From NCBI GenBank assembly GCA_035222895.1, contig JAVYIG010005287.1, positions 1 through 64,000 of the forward strand: 64,000 bases of DNA, read 5' to 3'. Below the pieces are notes generated by a model. It saw only the letters and a list, made by a program, of their open reading frames with translations, had not been told where the DNA came from and made no database searches. This document shows positions 36,501-46,589 of this stretch, piece by piece. The first letter of the stretch is position 1. Each line of letters begins with the position of its first letter. The position numbers and the translations under genes were made by a program. The DNA comes from Strongylocentrotus droebachiensis (Eukaryota; Echinodermata; Echinoidea; Camarodonta; Strongylocentrotidae).

Positions 36501-39500
36501 TTACACACCAAGGCATAGACTTCAAAATAACATCCTACTTGTTGTTACAATACTGTGCAGAGTGGAGGTTCTTGTATAATAACCATTTCTCTTCCATTTA
36601 AAAAAAACTCTGACCTTGACCTCATAAAGAGTCAATTTAGAAAGATGTTACAAACTGTGGCATAGACCTATAGTTACAAATAACCCTGTAAGTTGGGGCT
36701 TTGATCAGAGTGACACCCTCGCACCTGTGATCGATATCGGCGAAAATTACTGGCATTTTTTTAATTTTTTTTTTTAATGCCAAAATTTTTTAAGTCTTGG
36801 GCTATCAAATGCTTTACAAAATGCATAACTGGGATTATTTTTGTCATTTGGAGTTGTAGATTATGTTTGTTGATATTTAGTGCCTTTTCATGACTTTGAA
36901 ATTCATAATATTGGTCTAAGAGAAGAGGCAAAACATGCGGGCCGCCATCTTGGATTATAATAGGCATGCTCACCTCAAGACGGCCCCCGATCCGATGATT
37001 GGTTACAGGCCTACCGGTAGTCACAAACAATATCCTAATTGTTACAATACTGTGCAGAGAGTGGGGGTTCTCGTATAATATATTTAAACCATGCACATCT
37101 CTTCTATTTATTTTTCTTATTTCTGACCTTTGACCTCATAAAGGGTAACTTTAGAAATATCTTTTACATGGTTGCATAGACTTACAAATAGCATCCTTGT
37201 CGTTACAGTACTGTGCACAGAGTGGGGGTTCTTGTATAACCACATCTCTTCTGGTTGTATTACTCGTTGAAATGGGTCAAGCTCCTCAGTAATTCTGTTT
37301 AATTGAAAGACAAAAAGAAGTAAACCGAAGGCATGTTAATAAGTCTGTATCTCATCTTTGTTTGAAAGATCTATCCCTCTGACATCAGATGGATAGATCT
37401 ATCAAACTGTCCCATTTTGACACAAGAAAAATAGCTATTTTGTGGTGTATTCAAGAGGATAAATTGGTACTGCTGACATTTGAGTTAACAATTATATAGC
37501 AAAAGTTGCAAAACAATCTTCTTTACTGGTTGTGCTGGTGGACTTTTGCAGAGATTAATTGCAATCAATAGGGTCACAAAGGGTCATAGTCATGACTCGT
37601 AGGAATCGCTAGCTAGGACGACGATGACGATCGAGGTGAAAAAAGCAAACCAAAAGTCAAACACAAAATGACAAATGCAGAAATTAATTTAGAATAGAAG
37701 TTGCAGTGTTGCACACTGACAGTCATCTACAAGTGCACATTTTAATTGATAAAATTAAAAAGAGAACTTCTGCACTTAATTACTAATTCTAGATGTTCTA
37801 TTTTTGGAACACACAAACTTACATCAGAGCAATCAGCAATCATGCCAAACTGCCAATTAACTTTTGTTAATGCGGTTACCGGTACCTCACACAAACATCT
37901 TGGATTAATATTCTTGAGTGATCTTTCTTGGTGTAAACATGTCCAATCTATGATTTCCCCGATGTGCATCGGATTGCAAACTCCTTCAACGATTATATTA
38001 TACTGTACCATATGTAGATCGACCTGTCATTGATTGAATACAACATCCCAGTTTGGTTGCCACACCAAAAAAACATATCTTAGCTCTTGGGGCTATTCAA
38101 AGACGATTAACTCGTTCTTTTTTTCCATACCACACTTCTAACACTCTTACATACGAGCAACGTCTGGAGAAGCTAGCTTTACCACCATTGTATAATCGTC
38201 TCATTTATTTGACAGTGTCATTTGTTGTAAAATGCATCCGTAGTAATTGTCATGATGTACCAGATTATGTTCTTCCCATTCCCAGTTCAAGACGCTCCCA
38301 TATACCGGTAGTCTTTTCTTCAACCATCAACTTGCAAGATCAAATATGCTCTGAAATGTTCATGCTTTTATGCCTTTCCTAGGTTCTGGGATACTTTATC
38401 TGAAGGGATCAGGGATCAAGTTCAAGTTCAAGTTCATTTATTAAAAACCACACAAAACATGATATAATCTTTTACATGAAAAAGAGACTGGTAATAGTAC
38501 ATCATTAAGTGAATGGTTTTAGGACCCCTGTAGAAGCTAAGCTTGTGAGTGGGGCCCTATAGTCAACAAAATACATACATTAACGATATGGCAAGGTGAA
38601 TAAGAAGAATGTAATGTTTATACAAGGGATGGAAACAAACTAAGCTACAGAATATAGAACACAAAAAAATATTCACACACAAGATCTGTGTGTGGGGACC
38701 TCTATATCGCCCAAAGAGAAAGTACGCACTACCGCGCATGCATATTTTCTCTTCGCCGGTTGAATCAACGATACAGCATGGAAGAATCGTCGGGCCGGGT
38801 AGGATGAAGAATCACCCCCTTTTTCCCCATCGAAGACTTCTTCAAATTATAATTTCAAGTTGCCGGATAGATGCCCAGAGGAGTCGAGCAACCTAGTAAG
38901 TCAAAATTGTAATTACTCCCTTTGCGTATTTTGAGATGTCGCCCAACCCGCTGTTTGAATGTTTTTCGATGCACCACCTGAAGCTCCGACGCCTTCGGCA
39001 TCGGAGCTTCCTGGAGTTAGGTGGTGTGGAGGTCTCTACACACGGATCTCTGATCCCTTCAGGCCGGTATTACGAATTACATTAAATTGAATTATGTTAT
39101 GTTATTTTATCGTAACTTCTTAAATCTATTCACATGTAACACCAGCGGACGTGGAGAACCTCATGACAGAATGGAAATTCTTTTAGGTAATCCTCAGGCA
39201 TCCGCTGGTGGCACTTTCACTGTGACTGTCTTTGTAACTCTTTCAGTTTCATGTTATGCTCTGTGTTGTCATTTCTGTTTTGTTTATAGACTATATCTAC
39301 ATGTATATGTAGACTCTAGATCTAGAGACCTAGAATCTACCTGGAAATCAAATAAATAACAAATAATAAATAAAAAAAAGGAAAGAATTACACAAAATGT
39401 ACAAATTACTACAAAGTTAGGCAATATCGTGAAATAGGCCCCGCAACTTACCCGTCTTGTAATCGATTACAAATCATCTTAGACTTCTAACTTCAGTCTT

Positions 39501-42500
39501 GAGGCAACATTTTCATGACGCGACGGACAGCAATAAAAGGGATATAGTCTAGATCTAGAAGAGAGTTAAAAAGGGGGTTGAAAGGGACTTATTTTTTAAA
39601 TAAAAATTAGGAGGGGGGGGGGGGGTGGGCCCCCCAAAAAAAAAATTAAAAAAGGAAAAATATTTAACTAAAATAAATTTAAAGAGAGGGGGAGGGGGGG
39701 TTGGGGGGAACCCCCCCCCCCCCAAAAAAAAAAAAAAAAAAAAAAATATCAAACTAAAAGATAAATTTAAAAAGAGGGGGCCAAAATATTAAAAGAGGGA
39801 AAAAAAAAAAAAAGGAAAAATATTTAAAAAAGGTCTAACGTTAGACTCCTAAAAGATAAATTTAATCATTTAAATGTAACCCTTTTTAATAATTACTAGC
39901 TTTATTCATTGAACCTCAAAACACCCCCTAAATTATACTTCGGTGAAAGAAGCCCCACTACCGTGCTGTCCGTCTTGAAAATGCATAGGATGGGGCCTTG
40001 TTCACGAGTATATAGTATAGTCGTGATACAGGCCCCATGTCCGTGTTGTAGAACATGCAACGCCGTTGCGCGGGGCTTTCATCGAAAGGGTGCGGTGCGG
40101 CGCGGCGCGGTGTGGTGTGCTCAACGCACCCATTCGATAAAAGAGGGGGGGCTTTTCTCGAAAGGGTGCGTTGAGAGCGGAGTACCGTTTTAACACACCC
40201 TTTCGATAAAAGCGGGGGGGCTTTTCTCGAAAGGGTGCGTCGACTAGTCTTTCGCATCAGTCGTTTAAAATGAGGATCTCGGACAAAAGGTAATAGTTGC
40301 CAATTTAAATATATCGAAAATGTATTAAATAAAATGGAATGGTCTTGATTACAGAGTGGTCTCTTTCGTTATTACTATGTTGATGGGGGAGACAGAGAGA
40401 AGGAAAAAAGGGAAAGGGAAAGGGAAGATAAAAGGAAAGAATAAGAAGAAAAGAGGGAAACTGGGGGGGGGGGCGAAGGGCTCTTGCCTCCTCACCCCCC
40501 CCCCCCCCCCGCCAAAAAATAAATAAGAGAGAGAGAGAGAAGGGAAAGGGAAAGGGAAAGAAAATATAAAAGGAAAGAAAGAAGAGGAAGAAGAATAAGA
40601 AAAGAGGGAAACGGGGGCGAAGGGCTCTTGCCTCCTCCCTCCCCCCCACCCTCCCCGCCAAAAAAACAATAAAAGAGAGAGAGAGAATCTGTTCTGATCC
40701 TGGTCCTGATCCTCAAGAGGGATATAAAGATGACCAATAAGAACGTTATTGTTCGAGAGAGAGTGTTTGTTGCTTCTAGAACATTTTAGAATTAAGTCCC
40801 ACCACATTGCAGTTGTGGGGAGGGACTATGATTATATTACCCCCTTGGATGGCTTCCCAGAGTCTGGCTTTGAAGGTTTCGACTGCGTCGCAGGCAAAGA
40901 TGCTGGGGGGGGGGGGGGGAATTTCAGGCCCGTATGGTTCTTGGAAAGAAGGTGAGTCGATATAATTATATCCGTCTTGCATCTTATGTCGGAGAAGGAG
41001 AGGGAAAGAGAAGATAAAAGGAAAGAAAGAAGAGGAAGAGGAAGAAGAATTTGTGTTCTGCCAGTGTCACAAATAGATATATAAATATGCTCATCTGACG
41101 ATAATTTGATGTATAAAACCCCTCACCTTCTTGGGGCTCCGCCCCTTGGATCCAACACCAATTTGTGTCCTGCCAGTGTCACAAATAGATATACAAAATA
41201 TGCTCATCTGACCGTTATTTATTGCCCCAAACCCCTGAGCTTCCGGGGGCTCCACCCCCTGGACCCCACGCCAATTCGTGACCCCTGTGTCACAAATAAG
41301 GTATAAAATAATAATAATTTAATGTACAAAACTCCTGAGCTTCTGGGGGCTCCGCCCCCTGGACACAACACCAAATTGTGTCCTGCCACTGTCACAAATA
41401 AGGTATAAAATTATGCTCATCCGACGTTAATTTTTATGTTTAATACCCCTGAGCTTCTGAGGGCTCCGCCCTGTGAAAAAACGTGTAAAAAAAAAAAACA
41501 CGTTAATTTTACCATTTTGGGGAGATAGCCCCCCCCCCCCCCCCCGGCGTTCAAGGGGGGGGGGGGGTACGATTTTTCAAATTTTCGAGGGCCCCAAAAA
41601 AGATTAGTGCTCTCTAGTAATTTCGCGACTACTCCGGAACCGCGGCAGATATAAAGTTTTTCTTTCATGACTTTTTTCTTTCGAGTCTTACGCATCTTGT
41701 GAAACATTTTTTTGTTGAAAATCGGACGTATAGTTGCGGAGTCACGTGACCTTTTGTTTTTGCATGTCAGCCCTAAAATCGCTCATTTTTGTGATTTATG
41801 TACCAAACATATAGAAATACCATTTATTCTTTTTTAAAAAGAGAAAACATTGGTTATTTGGTCTTGTTTCAAGTTAATGTGTTTGATTTTGGGTCAAAAT
41901 AGTTGAATTGTGGTTAGAAATGAAATAAAACAACAAAAATAATATAATACATAAATACAAATTATCAAAACAAGAGATAACATAGGGATAAACTGGCTCT
42001 TCCAACTTTGTTGTCGTATTATTATTCTAACGAATATATGTGGTGAAAAAGAACGCTTGAAAATGAATTATATATGATTTATGGGTAAAAATGTGAATTC
42101 TCTGACCTTGTTTGCATAAATTACCATAAATATTCATTTTCGCGGCGATCGGCTGTGAAACGGCCGAGATCTTAGGGGGGGGGGGGGGACCCCTCCCCCC
42201 CCCCCCCACCCTCAAGTCTACTCCAATCACATTGAAAAAAGTTTGACTTAAATCATCTCTCTCATCATTATACCGCTATAGTATTCATGTTTTTAATATT
42301 ATTTATTGTCCATTAAACAAGTTCATAGAGAAAATACTTATCTCTCTGCAACATTAAAAAAGAATCTTCATTAATATGTCTTAATTTGTATTGATAGCCT
42401 TGTGGTCGCCAACAGTGGCGTAGGCAGGGGCGTCTCCAAAGGGGGGTGTGGGGGTGCGACACCCCCCCCCACCTGTCAGGATATTGTCGGTAAAATTGCG

Positions 42501-45500
42501 CTGCCGTCGGGAAAAATGAGAAAAGGGGGAGGGGAAAAAAGAGAGGAAAAGGGAAAGAAAAGAAAAAAAGAAAAAGAAAAAAGAAAAGAAAGGAAAGAAA
42601 AGAGAAGGAAGAAAGAGGAAAACGAAAAAGAGGGAGAATAGGAAAGAAAGGAAAAGAAAGAAAAGAAAGGAGGCAAGAGCCCTTTGCCCCCGTTTCCCTC
42701 TTTTCTTCTTCTTCCTCTTCTTTCTTTCCTTTTATCTTCTCTTTCCCTTTCCTTCTCTCTCTCTCTCTTATTTATTTTTTGGCGGGGGGGGGGGGGAGGG
42801 AGGAGGCAAGAGCCCTTCCCCCGTTTCCCTCTTTCCTTCTTCCTCTTCTTTCTTTCCTTTTATATTTTCTTTCCCTTTCCCTTTCCCTTCTCTCTCTCTC
42901 TTATTTATTTTTTGGCGGGGGGGGGGGGGGGGGAGGAGGCAAGAGCCCTTCGCCCCCGTTTCCTTCTTCTTCCTCTTCTTTCTTTCCTTTTATCTTCTCT
43001 TTACCTGTCCCTTTCCCTTCTCTCTCTTATTTATTTTTTGGCGGGGGGATGCAAGAGCCCTTCGCCCCCGTTTACCTCTTTTCTTCTTCTTCTTCCTCTT
43101 CTTTCTTTCCTTTTATATTTTCTTTCCCTTTCCCTTCTCTCTCTATCTCTTATTTATTTTTTGGCGGGGGGTGGGGAGGGAGGAGGCAATTAGAGCCCTT
43201 CGCCCTTCCCCCGTTTCCCCCTTTCCTTCTTATTATTCTTCTTTCATTCCCTTTCCCTTCTCTCTCTCTCTCTCTCTCTTTCTCTTATTTATTTTTTTGG
43301 CGGGGGGGGGGGGGGGAGGTAAGAGCCTTTCGCCCTTCCCCCGTTTCCCTCTTTTCTTCTTCCTCTTCTTTCTTTCCTTTTATATTTTCTTTCCCTTTCC
43401 CAGCCCTTCGCCCCCCCCCAGTTTCCCTCTTTTCTTCTTATTCTTTCCTTTTATCTTCCCTTTCCCTTTTTTCCTTCTCTCTGTCTCCCCCATCAACATA
43501 GTAATAACGAAAGAGACCACTCTGTAATCAAGACCATTCCATTTTATTTAATACATTTTCGATATACTTAAATTGGCAACTATTACCTTTTGTCCGAGAT
43601 CCTCATTTTAAACGACTGATGCGAAAGACGAGTCGACGCACCCTTTCGAGAAAAGCCCCCCCGCTTTTATCGAAAGGGTGTGTTAAAACGGTACTCCGCT
43701 CTCAACGCACCCTTTCGAGAAAAGCCCCCCCTCTTTTATCGAATGGGTGCGTTGAGCACACCACACCGCGCCGCGCCGCACCCTTTCGATGAAAGCCGTT
43801 GCGCGGGGCCTATATCACGAGTATATATAGCGAGTTGAATAGCCAACTCACTATATATACTCGTGATACAGGCCCCGCGGCTGTGTTGAAGTGCGCGCGA
43901 TGCCGTAGCGCGGGGCCTCGATAACGAGTATATAAGTATAGTCGTGATACAGGCCCCGCTGCTGTGTTGAAGTGCGCGCGATGCCGTTGCGCGGGGCCTC
44001 GATCACGAGTATATATAGTGAGTTGGCTGAAGTTAGAAGTCTAGTATAAAATTATGGAACAATTGCAGAATACCCTACCACGGTTTTACAGAATTAGAAC
44101 TAACAGTCTGACGAATATTTAGAACTAGAAGCCAAGAGTCCAACGACCATCGACCATGTACCAACAGTCTGACAAATATTAGAAATTGAAACCAACGACC
44201 ATCGACCAATAATACTATTGAATGGAAGAGTCCAACGACCATCGACCAACAGTCTGACAAATATTAGAAAAAGAGACCAACGACCATCGACCAAATAGTG
44301 AGGCATATTTGTTTAAAAGAACCAACGACCAACGACCATCGACCATGGATTTACAAATATTAAAAAAAGAAGCCAACGACCAACGACCATCGACCAAAGA
44401 CTCACAAGTATTAAAAAAGAAGCCAACGACCATTGACCAAGGACTCACAAATATTAAAAAAGAAGCCAACGACCAACGACCATCGACCACCCACCAATAC
44501 TAGTCTAGTCTGAGCACAAAACTAATTTTTTCTTTTGTATTTTTAGCACGAGACATTCCACTATTATAAGCACAAAACTATTATTTTTCTTTTGTAGTTT
44601 TAGAACGAGACATCACTTGTTGATTAAAAAAGCACAAAACTATTATTTTTCTTTTGTATTTTTAGAACGAGACATTACTTGTTGATTGAAATATATAATA
44701 GGGTCTTTGAAAGCAGACTAGCAGTGTAAGAGAGGGCACAAGGTACAAACAAATACGTGTGTGGGACTATGAGCGGGCTGGACATTTTGTGTTACTGAAA
44801 TGGGCTTAGAATTCAAGTAATTCATCTATTAAATGACTATAACAGACAATAAACAAGACAAAGGTAAGGACAAGAATCAGTGCTTATCAATTTAACAGAC
44901 ATTTTGCATGAAATACCATCAGGAAAGCCATCTAGATTTGTCACAAATTGAGACATTACTTGTTGATTGAAATATATAATAGGGTCTTTGAAAGCAGACT
45001 AGCAGTGTAAGAGAGGGCACAAGGTACAAACAAATACGTGTGTGGGACTATGAGCGGGCTGGACATTTTGTGTTACTGAAATGGGCTTAGAATTCAAGTA
45101 ATTCATCTATTAAATGACTATAACAGACAATAAACAAGACAAAGGTAAGGACAAGAATCAGTGCTTATCAATTTAACAGACATTTTGCATGAAATACCAT
45201 CAGGAAAGCCATCTAGATTTGTCACAAATTAGCGACAAACACATCAAATTCAGCGCTGCAATGGCACACAAAATGGCGTAGAATTCAACTTTTCATCCAC
45301 CAAATGAATTCAAACACTTGCATTATACAATCTTCAATACCTGTATCACCGTTATCGCAAATAATAAAATCACAATCTATATCTACGGCTAATATATGAA
45401 GACTAACAATATGGTAGGGTATTCTGCAATTAAGCCTCTAAAATTATAATCGATTCAAAACAGTTGCGGGGCCTATATCACGAGTATGCCCAAAGTTACA

Positions 45501-45745
45501 TTTAACATTGAATTTTAAACAATTATTAAATTTTAATTTAAACATTAGGCCTAGACTAGTCTAGATCTAGATCTAGACTAGACTCTATGTCTTCTTCAAG
45601 TTTAGATTAGTCTAGATCTAGTCTGCACTAGTACCCAGTCTACAGTAACAGTAAAAAAGTAACAATGAAAATTAAAATTTCATGGAAAATAAACTTACAA
45701 GAAGGCAATCAAGAGGAATATCCTGACGAGCAATTCTAAGACCAT
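32308..45745 (-). CDS. PLPP5: Phospholipid phosphatase, PLPP5/PLPP4-like (7 coding exons)
   Basis: Coding exons in transcript order: 45745-45699, 37294-37186, 36454-36367, 35315-35252, 33541-33417, 33066-32896 and 32507-32308 (stop 32310-32308). All junctions are GT/AG and in phase. The total is 804 nt, or 267 residues, against 264 in human PLPP5. The three PAP2 phosphatase motifs are intact: K98-x6-R105-P106, P139-S-G-H142 and S191-R192-x5-H198-x3-D202, with H142 and H198 the expected catalytic histidines. The family dephosphorylates lipid phosphates (phosphatidate, lysophosphatidate, diacylglycerol pyrophosphate) at membranes; several hydrophobic segments are visible. The N-terminal block IQPEEMWLY is a PLPP4/5 hallmark. 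An in-frame upstream ATG at 45787-45785 would add 14 residues after a TAG stop; the 45745 start has the better context (aacATGg). PLPP4 and PLPP5 are sister genes, so orthology to one is not decided here. Confidence 0.93.
34040..35076. mobile_element. DNA element with cccgttgcataaaacttacc ends, split by a second element
   Basis: The left end (gcataaaacttaccattgat near 34070) and right end (atcaatggtaagttttatgc near 35040) are inverse over about 35 bases. The middle is interrupted by the element at 34369-35014. It lies in the PLPP5 intron between 33541 and 35252. Confidence 0.75.
34369..35014. mobile_element. Nested TA-flanked element with ccgtatttgccgacgataag ends
   Basis: The left end ccttatttgccggagataag and the right end are inverse over 27 bases (through gccgcag), and TA flanks both sides (34367-34368 and 35015-35016). 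This points to the Tc1/mariner-pogo superfamily. A second inner inverted block (aggccgcaccccaaactttg / inverse-related near 34950) is also present. No transposase frame. Confidence 0.75.
35581..35625. repeat. CA-rich microsatellite
   Basis: Imperfect acaaacacac repeats in the PLPP5 intron between 35315 and 36367. Confidence 0.7.
35935..36335 (-). repeat. Dispersed 400-bp repeat, copy 3 (inverted)
   Basis: Inverse of the repeats at 9663-10063 and 52014-52405 (shared gaaagaaaccttgtggaaac and aaaggttgatcatc blocks). It ends only about 30 bases from the PLPP5 exon border at 36367. It lies in the intron. Confidence 0.75.
36481..36670 (-). pseudogene. Decayed tandem copy of PLPP5 coding exon 2 (copy C)
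   Basis: Inverse translation gives [14 protein letters not shown], matching the end of the true exon ([13 protein letters not shown]) at 37186-37230. The upstream half is lost and the donor is destroyed (ttttgaag instead of tttgtaag). Flanking intron blocks (gaccttgacctcataaagag; aagatgttac) recur in the same order beside the true exon, so the duplicated unit included intron sequence. A (ga)n microsatellite at 36466-36499 borders it. Confidence 0.75.
37020..37140 (-). pseudogene. Decayed tandem copy of PLPP5 coding exon 2 (copy B)
   Basis: Inverse translation reads [17 protein letters not shown], against [17 protein letters not shown] in the true exon. The part encoding IQPEEMW is degraded, and the donor is gtgact rather than gtaagt. 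It lies about 50 bases from the true exon and shares its flanking ctgacctttgacctcataaa block. Confidence 0.8.
37742..38390 (+). pseudogene. Non-LTR reverse transcriptase 3' fragment in PLPP5 intron 1
   Basis: The first part encodes a connection-domain-like [17 protein letters not shown]. After a frame change, 38070-38360 encodes [17 protein letters not shown] and [20 protein letters not shown], typical of the C-terminal region of non-LTR retrotransposon polymerases. It is sense to the + strand, so antisense to PLPP5. Frameshifts and missing catalytic motifs mark it as a relic. Confidence 0.8.
38395..39063. mobile_element. Inverted-end DNA element with a nested retrotransposon tail
   Basis: The left end ctgaagggatcagggatc and the right end ggatctctgatcccttcag are inverse. 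The second block of the terminal repeat (gatctgtgtgtggggacctc / inverse near 39040) is displaced on the left by an insert at about 38415-38680. Read on the minus strand, that insert ends aataaatgaacttgaacttg, a CR1/L2-like simple-repeat tail. Nothing coding. Confidence 0.75.
39540..39850. repeat. Homopolymer-rich low-complexity block
   Basis: Runs of G, C and A alternate with aaatttaaa; two similar sub-blocks (about 39600-39700 and 39680-39790) suggest a tandem duplication. No coding potential. Confidence 0.75.
40435..40690 (-). repeat. 130-bp minisatellite, left arm (2 units)
   Basis: Units contain gggcgaagggctcttgcctc, a C-run, ccgccaaaaaataaataaga and GA-rich sequence. It is inverse to the array at 42660-43480. 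Confidence 0.85.
41040..41480 (+). repeat. Satellite of about 120 bp (4 units)
   Basis: Units are marked by gcttctgggggctccgcccc followed by tggac, caccaatttgtgtcctgcca and gtcacaaata(g/a). The units are diverged from one another, unlike the neighbouring minisatellites. Confidence 0.85.
41490..42210. repeat. G/C-run block related to 48608-48780
   Basis: The block ggcgttcaaggggggg followed by tttcaaattttcgagg recurs as ggcgctcaaggggggg and ttttaaaatttccgagg near 48722. It is probably a shared end of one transposon family. The rest to 42210 is AT-rich with one further G/C-run at 42175-42205. Confidence 0.65.
42660..43490 (+). repeat. 130-bp minisatellite, right arm (about 6 units)
   Basis: Units read ggcaagagcccttcgccccc, then tttccctcttttcttcttcc, a CT-rich tract and ttatttattttttggcgggg. 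Left-arm array at 40435-40690 has only two units, so the right arm has expanded, or the left contracted, since the inverted duplication. The array gives long artefactual open frames. Confidence 0.9.
43800..44030. repeat. Short tandem array of gcggggcct...cgagtatata units
   Basis: About three copies of a unit of about 95 bases containing gatacaggccccgcggctgt, gttgaagtgcgcgcgatgcc and cgagtatata. It includes a perfect-looking palindrome around 43818-43870 (tatatagcgagttgaatag / ctatttt-type inverse). Confidence 0.75.
44095..44495 (+). repeat. Minisatellite with caacgaccatcgaccaa core
   Basis: Eight or more diverged units of 40-60 bases, each with ccaacgaccatcgacca and an acaaatatta(g/a)aaa block. 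Open frames on both strands (VDGRWSL-type peptides on the minus strand) arise from repetition only. Confidence 0.85.
44669..45230. repeat. Apparently perfect 281-bp tandem duplication
   Basis: 44669-44949 and 44950-45230 begin gagacattacttgttgattg and read the same throughout by eye, with the junction at 44949/44950. A related partial unit precedes the first copy (gagacatcacttgttgattaa near 44608). Non-coding, in PLPP5 intron 1. Confidence 0.9.
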
Positions 45746-45930
45746 GTTAGCAGCATGAGTATTGATGTCACATCGACAGGACAACATAATTGTCGACTAA
45801 GCTCAAATTTTGTGCTGAAATCTGTTCTGTTCTGTAGCTGTGCTGTGTGCATGTGCATGCTGCTGCTGCTTGCATGACAGTGCCAATGGCATATCAGACA
45901 CTTCATACACTGTCCACGTGTACAATACAC
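45736..45930 (-). other. Possible overlapping upstream open reading frame of PLPP5
   Basis: A 64-codon frame starting with ATG at 45930 on the minus strand runs past the PLPP5 start (45745) in a different frame and stops at 45736. If the PLPP5 transcript starts upstream of 45930, ribosomes reading this frame would bypass the main start. The peptide resembles nothing I recognise. The transcription start is unknown, so this is tentative. Confidence 0.3.
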
Positions 45931-46589
45931 ACATTAAATTAATGTAAACAGTACACACAGCTGACTCTTGTTTATGCTAGTTTTGATAAAGGAAAAAAAA
46001 TATAACGTTAATATTTATTTCACAATATTTTAAATCAAAGTAGATTTATAACACAATAAAACAAAATTTATATATAACACGTATCTCAAAAAAATTGAAA
46101 TGGTTGGACAAATTTTATACCTATAGGAAACTACTATTAAAATGTTTTATAATATAAAATTCAATAATATTATTATTGAAATAGGCTAAAAACGTATTGG
46201 CGATTTTTAGCCAAGATTTGGGCGAGATTCTTTTCCTCTCAGCTGCATGGGCGGGGCTTTTTTGATATTCTCATTTTAGAAACTTTATTATTTCTTTGAT
46301 ATGTGTAAACTTAAAAAGTTTGTTTGAAAATAATGTATTAATATAATATATATCATATAAAACTTTAAAATTGTTAAAAAATTTAAAATATATCACATTA
46401 GTTTATTTAACTCTATAGTTTTTGTACAAAAAAGCTATGATATAAATATGTAAGGCTGAAATCAAGCTAGCAATTATCCTGCTATGAAATACCTGCATTC
46501 ATTTTATGAGTTGTTTACATTTTCCTGGAATGGCGATTAATGTTGTTCATCTCTGAAACAGATACAGATCAGAAGAGAACTTTGTTATC
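45746..46589. promoter_or_regulatory. Divergent promoter interval between PLPP5 and the F-box gene
   Basis: The start codons of two oppositely transcribed genes are only 844 bases apart. The interval is AT-rich, with one GC-box-like gggcggggc at 46249-46257 and no other feature I recognise. Both promoters and 5' untranslated regions must lie here unless further upstream non-coding exons exist. Confidence 0.6.

Larger units (their letters stand above)
39990..44035. mobile_element. Large inverted repeat (foldback) in PLPP5 intron 1
   Basis: The left arm (about 39990-40690) and right arm (about 42660-44030) are inverse copies. Matching landmarks: atacaggccccatgtccgtg against the inverse family near 43800-43990; aaagcgggggggcttttctc (40208) against gagaaaagcccccccgcttt (43649); and ggtctcttt/aaagagacc near 40360 and 43510. 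Identity in the 250 bases adjoining 40130-40380 and 43500-43750 looks very high. The arms enclose minisatellites of 130 bases, a 120-base satellite and G-rich blocks. No transposase frame was seen, and true termini are uncertain. Confidence 0.8.

Noticed and set aside
40305..40807. Minus-strand frames of 81-152 codons
   Set aside because: The inverse copy of the same minisatellite; a compositional artefact.
42684..43527. Open frames of 118-240 codons with FPFPFSLSL peptides
   Set aside because: Translation of the 130-bp pyrimidine-rich minisatellite; no start context, splice signals or domain.
44075..44503. VDGRWSL-type repetitive peptides
   Set aside because: Produced by the caacgaccatcgacca minisatellite; no consistent frame across the array.
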